A stretch of 10,944 nt of DNA from CAYNEI01 sp964396185 (GTDB taxonomy: Archaea > Thermoplasmatota > SW-10-69-26), in assembly GCA_964396185.1 (NCBI GenBank), contig CAYNEI010000071.1, positions 1 to 10,944 on the forward strand, in the 5' to 3' direction. Within the stretch, counting starts at the first letter, position 1. Each line of letters begins with the position of its first letter. The position numbers were made by a program, and so were the translations under genes. The notes under the pieces were generated by a model. That model was not told where the DNA came from. It saw nothing but the letters and a program-made list of their open reading frames with translations, and did no database searches. Shown in pieces: positions 6,320 to 10,944 of this stretch.

Positions 6320-7616
6320 GGGCCTCCCTCACGTAGGGCTCCCAGGTGATCGCGTCGAGCGGATCGAGGATCGAGGGTGGTGGCGGATGCACATCAGCCA
6401 CCAGGCTCTCCCCCTCCTGGGAGCCAGGAACGGGCAGGCCCAGCAGGTTGCAAAGGGTGGGGAACACGTCGACCAGGGCACGGGGCCCGAGATCCACGCG
6501 CTCGCCGGCGGCTCGGCTGGAGGCCAGCACCATGGCGCCCAGGCCTTCCGTGCGTTTGTCCAGGTAGCCGTGCATGCCGCGGATCGTCCGGTCGGTGACG
6601 TGGAAGTAATCCGGCCAGAAGAGCACGCCCGGATCTGCTGCGAACATGCGGTCCCCCCAGCACCGGTCGTCCGGGATCCGGGAGCTGCGGCGCTCCTCCT
6701 CGGTGACTTCTCTGGCTCCCTCGATGGTCGGCAGCAGACGCTCCACGGCGTGCCGGCCTCGGTCTGTGAGGAACCAGAACACCGCCAGGGTGCTGTTCAC
6801 GAAGACGACGTAATCCTCGCCGGGTTCTGCCTCGATCCCGGCCAGCTCGCCCAGGATGTCCACGCGCTCGTCGACCGGGGCCATGCCGTGGTCCCCGCAG
6901 ACGAACAGATCCCAGGTATCGTAGTGGGTCTCCAGCGCGGCGTGCACGCTGGCCAGTTTGGCGTCGATGTCGGGGAGCACGTTCTCACGCATCTCGTCGC
7001 TCTTCGGGCCGTGGTGGTGGGCCTGCTCGTCGGTAGCACTGAGCTGGGCGACGTAGAGGTCGTAGGGGGCTTGGTCGCGCAGTTCCTCGACGAGCAGGCG
7101 GTGGACCTCCTCGTCGTCGCCGCTGATGGGGTGGGCTAGGTAGCGGAACGAGAGGCCGTGGTCCCGGCAGAGGTCGAAGATGCTGGGGGCGCCCGGCGCG
7201 TCGGGCGCGAACACGGGTTGGGTGTCCTCGCACATGGCGAAGAACGGGAGCAGGCGCGGCGGGATCCAGGCGGGGTCGGTGTGGAAGTCGCCGGTGAGCT
7301 TCTTGGTGATGCCGTCGATGGTCCAGCGGGCTGGGACCATCCAGGTGCGAGGCTTGATCAAGTCGCGAAGTGGGCCAAGCCAGCGCGTCCATCCGAAGGG
7401 GGAGGCCTCCGGGTCGAAGACGAACTGGCTGAAGTTGCCGGATGTGTCGGGGTAGCGCCCGCTGAACAGCACGGTGCGCTGGGCGAAGCCTGGCGGGCTC
7501 TCGAAGGAGCCCACGGTGCTCTCTTGGGCGAGAGCGTGCAGGAACGGCATGGTGTCCGGCTGCACGTAGTCTTGCCGCGCGGCGTCCAAGATGATGAAGA
7601 CGGTTGCATGCGTCAT
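6312..7616 (-). CDS. Alkaline-phosphatase-superfamily phosphodiesterase/phosphotransferase (NPP/sulfatase-like)
   Basis: This is a 434-residue cytosolic-type enzyme with no signal peptide or membrane helix. The metal-site residues of the type I phosphodiesterase/nucleotide pyrophosphatase group appear in order. Asp11 lies in FIILDAARQD. Thr48, in FAQRTVLFSGRYP, takes the nucleophile position that is Cys or Ser in sulfatases. Asp196 and a nearby His lie in SATDEQAHHHG (193-203), Asp242-His243 in CGDHGM, and His349 in RGMHGY. Thr rather than Cys argues against a sulfatase and for a phosphodiesterase or phosphotransferase. The frame is open to 8159, but residues before the ATG at 7616 would be a shadow of the GT2 gene. 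The ATG overlaps the GT2 stop as ATGA, and its own stop overlaps the nucleotidyltransferase start, so it sits between two coupled genes. A substrate such as a nucleotide sugar or a phosphorylated glycan is likely from context only. Confidence 0.85.
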   Translation of the reverse strand: MTHATVFIILDAARQDYVQPDTMPFLHALAQESTVGSFESPPGFAQRTVLFSGRYPDTSGNFSQFVFDPEASPFGWTRWLGPLRDLIKPRTWMVPARWTIDGITKKLTGDFHTDPAWIPPRLLPFFAMCEDTQPVFAPDAPGAPSIFDLCRDHGLSFRYLAHPISGDDEEVHRLLVEELRDQAPYDLYVAQLSATDEQAHHHGPKSDEMRENVLPDIDAKLASVHAALETHYDTWDLFVCGDHGMAPVDERVDILGELAGIEAEPGEDYVVFVNSTLAVFWFLTDRGRHAVERLLPTIEGAREVTEEERRSSRIPDDRCWGDRMFAADPGVLFWPDYFHVTDRTIRGMHGYLDKRTEGLGAMVLASSRAAGERVDLGPRALVDVFPTLCNLLGLPVPGSQEGESLVADVHPPPPSILDPLDAITWEPYVREARA

Positions 7617-8602
7617 GAGCGGATTCGCTCCAGGGGTTGGGGTGGATCGTCCTGGCCAGGGTCCAGCAGGCCACGGACGTAGTTGGCCAGGAAGGCCACA
7701 TCGAAGATCGGGCTGGCTGCCACGCCTGCGGCCAGGGGGCCAAGGGGCATGGATCGGGCGCGCCTGGCCGCCCGTCGCAAGGCGGGAGCGTAGAGCAAGG
7801 CGATGATGCTGGCCACGCTGACAGGAACGGACAGGGGCCAGGCGGGCAGCGCGAACGGGATGGTGGCAGCTGCTGCGAGCGCGATGCCCCAGGCGAGCAC
7901 CGGGCGCTGGAGGCCAAGCTCGCCGGCATAGATGCCCAGCGCGTGGCCTTCGCGCACGTTCTTTCGCATCTCCTCGGAGAGGTCGTCGACGTCGTGGTGA
8001 AGGACGATCATGTTGGGGTTGTAGGTGACCCTGAAGCCGGCCTCCCGGGCGCGCTGGGCCAGCAGGAGGTCCTCGGCCGCGTTGGTCCAGTCGTCGAAGG
8101 GGAAGGCCTTGAGCACGTCCCGGGCGTAGGCTGCGGCCACGTTGGAGGCCAAGCGGCACGGGTCGTCGGGGGTGTCATCGGGGAAGCGGTAGCGCAGCCC
8201 GCGCACGGCTGCCCCCAGGCTCCAGCGGTGGGGGTCGTGGACTTGGCGTCCGAAGACCAGATCAGTGGTCTCGAGCGAGGCAACGGCCTCCTCGACCCAG
8301 CGCTCGTGCAGGTCGGCATCGGCGCTGAGGAAGGCGATGTACGGGGCGCGGGCGAGCTCGACACCGAGGTTGCGCGCGCGACCGATGGGGATCGGCTCAT
8401 CCCATGCTTCCAGCCGGATCGGCATGGGGAGCTCGGGGGCGGCTGCCTGGATGCACTCGACGGTGGCATCCGTGCTGGCCGCGTCGATCACGATGACCTC
8501 CATGTCCTGATGCGTCTGCGCGGCCACCGAGGCCAAGCAGTTCCCGATGTTGTCCTCTTCATTCCGTGTGAGGATCACCAACGATAGACTGGGCGGGTTC
8601 AC
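7613..8602 (-). CDS. GT2-family glycosyltransferase with C-terminal membrane segments
   Basis: This is a 329-residue GT-A fold inverting-type glycosyltransferase. The N-terminus SLVILTRNEEDNIGNCLASV (7-26) is the classic GT2 opening. IDAASTDAT (39-47) holds Asp40 for the nucleotide, and SADADL (93-98) is the DxD metal motif (Asp95 and Asp97). EDLLLAQRAREAGF (177-190) supplies the ED motif near the acceptor site. Hydrophobic stretches from about 239 to 280 (two helices) and about 292 to 312 should hold it at the membrane, where a lipid-linked acceptor would be glycosylated on the cytosolic face. The GTG start at 8602 has a near-perfect AGGAGGTGA site 6 nt upstream. It lies inside the flippase gene, giving a 44-nt overlap. 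Its stop overlaps the phosphodiesterase ATG. The donor sugar is unknown. Confidence 0.92.
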   Translation of the reverse strand: MNPPSLSLVILTRNEEDNIGNCLASVAAQTHQDMEVIVIDAASTDATVECIQAAAPELPMPIRLEAWDEPIPIGRARNLGVELARAPYIAFLSADADLHERWVEEAVASLETTDLVFGRQVHDPHRWSLGAAVRGLRYRFPDDTPDDPCRLASNVAAAYARDVLKAFPFDDWTNAAEDLLLAQRAREAGFRVTYNPNMIVLHHDVDDLSEEMRKNVREGHALGIYAGELGLQRPVLAWGIALAAAATIPFALPAWPLSVPVSVASIIALLYAPALRRAARRARSMPLGPLAAGVAASPIFDVAFLANYVRGLLDPGQDDPPQPLERIRS

Positions 8603-9884
8603 TGTGACTCACCTCCTGTCCGTGCTGGGCCAACCGGATCGCGCCGTAGATGCCGAAGGGCACGTTGGCCACGAACCAAGCGATGGCGAAGCCGGCCACC
8701 CCGTAGGCAGCGCCCAGGGATGGGACGAGCGCGAACAGCGCGGCGACCATGGCTGCAGGGAAGACCACCAGGGGAACCGGTCGGTCCAGGGCCCGGAGCA
8801 CCGAGAGGTAGAGATAGGTGGGTGCGACGAACAGGATGCTGGCGCATAGGATCGCGAACGTCGTGGCGGACTGAGCAGCGTACACCGGGCCGAAGATGGA
8901 CAGCAGCTGCGGGGCCAGCAGGACGCCGACCAAGCCTGCCGGAGCGATGAGCCATAAGTGTTGGAGCACGCTCTTGCGGATGGCATCGACCTGCTCGGCG
9001 GGGTCCATGCGCACCATCTCGGTCATCGCACTGCGCCCGATGGCCGCGGATGCGAGGAAGAGGAGCGATGCGGCAGTCCAAGCGATGGAGAAGAACCCGG
9101 CTGCGTCGGCGCCCTGCATGTGTAGCACGATGGGCACGAGCAAGAGGCCCGGGAGGAACTCCGCAGCACTCCCGGTCACGTTGCGCAAGCTCGTCCGGAT
9201 GAACTCCATGCGGGGGACCCGGCGCCCGGAGCGCTCGGGGATCGTGCGCGTGAAGAACACAGCAGCCAGGGCCGAGGCCAGCAGCGCCAAGGCCCACGTG
9301 AGCGCCACGGGGCGCGTCAGGGCAAGCATGACGATGGGCAGCGGGAGGGCCAGGCGAGCCGCTGAGAACACGATGTTGCGCTGCATGCTGAACTTGGCGT
9401 CCCGCTCGGCCAGGAAGTAGGCATCCTGGAGCCACGTCGTGACCAGCAGCAGCGCGATGCCGCCGACGAGCAGCCACCCGACCGTACCGATGTCCGGGAG
9501 GGCCCCCGTGAACCGGGAGGCACCTGCCAGGCCCAGCCAGAGGACGAGCGCCAGCCCCGAGCCGACGATCACGCCGAATCGGAGCAAACGCAGGGCTTCG
9601 TCGCGGCTGGCATCCGGCACGGTCTGGACCAGCGCGGTGTCCAGGCCACCCTTGGCGACGACCGCGATGGTCGTGCCCAGCGCGATGGCTGCGTGGCCGA
9701 CACCGATGGTGCCTGGGTCCAGGCCAGCCACGGCGGCCAGCAGGTACCAGAAGGCCACCCCGGCAGCAGCCCCGATGAGGTTGCTGCCCATGAGGTAGTA
9801 GGCGTTGCGGTTCTGGGCTTGGGAGAGGTGGGCTTCTAGCCACTGTCTCACGCTCCGTCGGAGGTCGCTCAGCGATGGCGCCAC
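8559..9884 (-). CDS. MOP-superfamily polysaccharide/oligosaccharide flippase
   Basis: This 441-residue, very hydrophobic protein has about 12-14 predicted membrane segments and a short amphipathic N-terminus. The first helices follow NRNAYYLMGSNLIGAAAGVA, a common opening in polysaccharide transporters of the Wzx/RfbX type, where an Asn/Tyr-rich loop precedes helix 1. Length (typically 400-500) and helix distribution fit. Such proteins flip lipid-linked oligosaccharides across the cytoplasmic membrane. The start is a GTG at 9884 with GAGGAG (minus strand, 9892-9897) 7 nt upstream. It follows the regulator gene by 18 nt. Its last 44 nt carry the ribosome site and start of the GT2 gene, so the two proteins are probably made together. 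A MATE-type drug exporter is unlikely given the glycosyltransferase neighbours. Confidence 0.88.
   Translation of the reverse strand: MAPSLSDLRRSVRQWLEAHLSQAQNRNAYYLMGSNLIGAAAGVAFWYLLAAVAGLDPGTIGVGHAAIALGTTIAVVAKGGLDTALVQTVPDASRDEALRLLRFGVIVGSGLALVLWLGLAGASRFTGALPDIGTVGWLLVGGIALLLVTTWLQDAYFLAERDAKFSMQRNIVFSAARLALPLPIVMLALTRPVALTWALALLASALAAVFFTRTIPERSGRRVPRMEFIRTSLRNVTGSAAEFLPGLLLVPIVLHMQGADAAGFFSIAWTAASLLFLASAAIGRSAMTEMVRMDPAEQVDAIRKSVLQHLWLIAPAGLVGVLLAPQLLSIFGPVYAAQSATTFAILCASILFVAPTYLYLSVLRALDRPVPLVVFPAAMVAALFALVPSLGAAYGVAGFAIAWFVANVPFGIYGAIRLAQHGQEVSHSEPAQSIVGDPHTE
8609..8617 (-). promoter_or_regulatory. Strong Shine-Dalgarno site for the GT2 gene inside the flippase gene
   Basis: Read on the minus strand this is AGGAGGTGA, 6 nt before the GTG at 8602. 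It fixes the GT2 start despite the 44-nt overlap with the flippase, and is the strongest ribosome site I saw in the window. It also shows that the organism uses Shine-Dalgarno initiation inside operons. Confidence 0.8.
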
Positions 9885-9902
9885 GTCTGGGCTCCTCGGG
9901 GC

Positions 9903-10535
9903 TTACGGGGCGTCGTGTCCGTTCCCGTTCTCCGGGGTGTGGCTATTCCCGTTCCCAGACGAGTGCCCGTTCCCGTTCCCGAACGAGTGTCCATTCCCAT
10001 CGCCTGACTGGCCGTTCCCGTTCTTCGGGGATCCGTGACCGTTGTTGACCCGCTCACCGTCCTCCGCGAGCTCCTGGAGGACTTGACCCACGAACTCGGG
10101 GTCTGGAAGCGAGTACAGCGAGCGGCCGTTCATCCGGTCCCGCTGGAGGTCTCCCTGCTCGAGCATCCGGTTGAGATGGTACCCGAGCGTGGAGTCCGCG
10201 CAGCCCAAGGCCGTGCGGAGCTCGGTTCGGCTCTTGGGTCCATCGAGAAGCAGCTTCGCGATGGTGCGCGGCACACGCCGGGCGAAGCGTGCAAGCCCGT
10301 TGCGGAGCTCGGGAGGGTGCTGGCCTGGGATGAAGAACCGCGTGTACCCGCCGTCCTCGATCTCCAGCAGCGCGTCCTCGCCTGCGAGCTGGTCGATGTG
10401 GTGGCGGAGCTGGCCGTTGGAGGACACATCGGCTGCGCGCTTGAGGCCGCGGAAGTGGATGGCCGGTTGCTGTTTCACGATGGTGTAGAGGCGTTGGGCG
10501 ACCTCCGAGCCGTTCCCGTTGCTGGACCCGTTCAT
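9903..10535 (-). CDS. Two-winged-helix DNA-binding regulator with Gly/Asn/His repeat tail
   Basis: This is a 210-residue protein. A short N-terminal NGSSNGNG stretch precedes a first winged helix (about residues 11-68: VAQRLYTIVKQQPAIHFRGL, then a recognition-helix-like SSNGQLRHHIDQLAGEDAL and a beta wing). A second follows (about 80-148: RTIAKLLLDGPKSRTELRTA, then DSTLGYHLNRMLEQGDL and the wing RDRMNGRSLYSL). Paired winged helices of this ArsR/MarR-like type are frequent in euryarchaeal regulators. The last 47 residues are five to six units of an 8-residue Gly-Asn-Gly-His-Ser-like repeat, probably disordered. It starts at ATG 10535, overlapping the stop of the surface-protein gene as ATGA, with GAGGGGG (10544-10550) as ribosome site. 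No membrane segment or ligand domain is seen. It probably controls its own operon; the His-rich tail could sense metal, but that is speculation. Confidence 0.85.
   Translation of the reverse strand: MNGSSNGNGSEVAQRLYTIVKQQPAIHFRGLKRAADVSSNGQLRHHIDQLAGEDALLEIEDGGYTRFFIPGQHPPELRNGLARFARRVPRTIAKLLLDGPKSRTELRTALGCADSTLGYHLNRMLEQGDLQRDRMNGRSLYSLPDPEFVGQVLQELAEDGERVNNGHGSPKNGNGQSGDGNGHSFGNGNGHSSGNGNSHTPENGNGHDAP
9906..10046 (-). repeat. Imperfect 24-bp coding repeat (8-residue GNGHSxxN units)
   Basis: The 3' end of the regulator gene encodes consecutive 8-residue units: NNGHGSPK, NGNGQSGD, GNGHSFGN, GNGHSSGN, GNSHTPEN and GNGHDAP (the last is one short). On the plus strand the repeats show as recurring GTTCCCGTTCCC. 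Units are a multiple of three, so slippage would change tail length without breaking the frame. Confidence 0.8.
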
Positions 10536-10944
10536 CGTTTGCGCCCCCTCGCGAGCAAGCCAGCACCCACGGCGAGGCTCGCCAGCATGACGCCCGCGGT
10601 GGCGCCTGGGAGCTTGTTCCCGTCGATCAGCGAGGACCCGCTGTTCGTCGTGGTCGCGCTGGTCTCCTCGTTCACGCCGAGCAGTGTGGAGGAGTACAGG
10701 CTGACCGGTTCGCCGCTGCGGTCCTTGATGGGCTCGTAGCCCCTGTCGAACGGGATCACGACGGTTTCGAGGGAGAACGCGCCTCGCTCGGTGACGCCGA
10801 TCTCTGCTTCGAGCGTGATCACCTCGCCTGTCGGGAGGTCGAGGACGTCCACCCAGAGGTTCAACTCAGAGGGCTCGTCCTGAACGACCTGCGTGGTGAC
10901 GACCTCGCCAGACGGCGAGCTGAAGTTCTTCAAGCTGATCGTGA
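10532..10944 (-). CDS. Surface protein with C-terminal archaeosortase-like anchor, 5'-truncated
   Basis: The frame runs off the right edge, and codons before the TTG at 10933 (encoding TISLKN) continue a beta-strand-like pattern, so the N-terminus is missing. About 80 visible residues are rich in Thr/Val/Glu strands (VTTQVVQDEPSELNLWVDVL, then VITLEAEIGVTE), like an Ig-like or beta-sandwich extracellular domain. A Ser/Thr/Asn-rich linker (about residues 88-105) leads to LPGATAG, a hydrophobic helix, and the basic end ARGRKR. Short motif, helix and Arg cluster form the tripartite layout of PGF-CTERM-type archaeosortase substrates, although the motif differs from the common PGF form; a plain C-terminal membrane anchor is the alternative. 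The Ser/Thr linker could be glycosylated. Its stop overlaps the regulator start (ATGA), so the two are coupled. The function of the exported domain is not recognisable. Confidence 0.7.
   Translation of the reverse strand, partial: TISLKNFSSPSGEVVTTQVVQDEPSELNLWVDVLDLPTGEVITLEAEIGVTERGAFSLETVVIPFDRGYEPIKDRSGEPVSLYSSTLLGVNEETSATTTNSGSSLIDGNKLPGATAGVMLASLAVGAGLLARGRKR

Noticed and set aside
4985..6349. 454-residue plus-strand open frame opposite the DUF389 and nucleotidyltransferase genes
   Set aside because: It runs antisense to two genes with clear family motifs and shows no domain pattern. Long antisense frames are common at this GC content.
6387..7139. 250-residue plus-strand open frame opposite the phosphodiesterase
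   Set aside because: The opposite strand carries the complete metal-site motifs, and this frame has no recognisable features.
7617..8159. N-terminal extension of the phosphodiesterase frame by 181 residues
   Set aside because: It is Arg/Pro/Gly-rich and overlaps the GT2 coding region. The superfamily domain starts right at ATG 7616, which also forms an ATGA junction.
7637..8587. 316-residue plus-strand open frame opposite the GT2 gene
   Set aside because: It is antisense to a GT2 gene with intact DxD and ED motifs; its Gly/Asp/Val/His-rich composition is typical of a GC-rich shadow.
9805..10038. Plus-strand frame with Pro-Phe repeats (CPFPFPNE)
   Set aside because: It is the antisense reading of the Gly/Asn/His repeat of the regulator gene, not an independent gene.
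9906..10046. CRISPR-like array suggested by the regular GTTCCCGTTCCC pattern
   Set aside because: The period is 24 bp with no unique spacers, and it lies in a coding frame, giving a peptide repeat.

Overview
This is a GC-rich window, roughly two-thirds G+C by eye, that is almost entirely protein-coding. I see no rRNA, tRNA, CRISPR array, transposase or phage gene. It is most likely from an uncultured archaeon. Three things point that way: a two-winged-helix regulator of archaeal style, a surface protein ending in an archaeosortase-like tripartite tail (LPGATAG, hydrophobic segment, basic end), and possible leaderless start context at one gene. A high-GC Thermoplasmatota-type euryarchaeon would fit, but this is inference, and several genes (CsbD-like, DUF389) also occur in bacteria. 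An exact 55-nt overlap flanking a 100-N gap indicates a metagenome or short-read scaffold.

Layout. The plus-strand half (1-4251) carries five genes. They are the C-terminal part of a probable secreted TIM-barrel glycosidase-like protein, a CsbD-family stress protein, a 56-residue two-helix membrane peptide directly behind it, and two GT4 glycosyltransferases. The second GT4 gene is split by the N gap. The gap is an assembly artefact: removing the Ns and one copy of the 55-nt duplicate restores a single 381-residue reading frame.

The minus-strand half (4244-10944, read from right to left) is one tightly packed gene string. In order of transcription it holds the C-terminal part of a surface-anchored beta-rich protein, the two-winged-helix regulator with a His/Asn/Gly repeat tail, a MOP-superfamily flippase, a membrane-tailed GT2 glycosyltransferase, an alkaline-phosphatase-superfamily phosphodiesterase/phosphotransferase with a complete metal site, a nucleotidyltransferase-fold protein with a complete acidic triad, and a DUF389 membrane protein. 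Neighbours overlap by 4, 44, 4 and 8 nt or lie 18-57 nt apart, which suggests an operon with translational coupling. The two halves converge with an 8-nt overlap of their 3' ends.

How the genes may work together (inference). Three glycosyltransferases and a flippase make this a cell-surface glycan or glycolipid assembly locus. The coupled phosphodiesterase and nucleotidyltransferase pair, both apparently cytosolic, may add and remove a phospho- or nucleotidyl decoration on an intermediate. The regulator coupled to the anchored surface protein could tie expression of the locus to envelope state.
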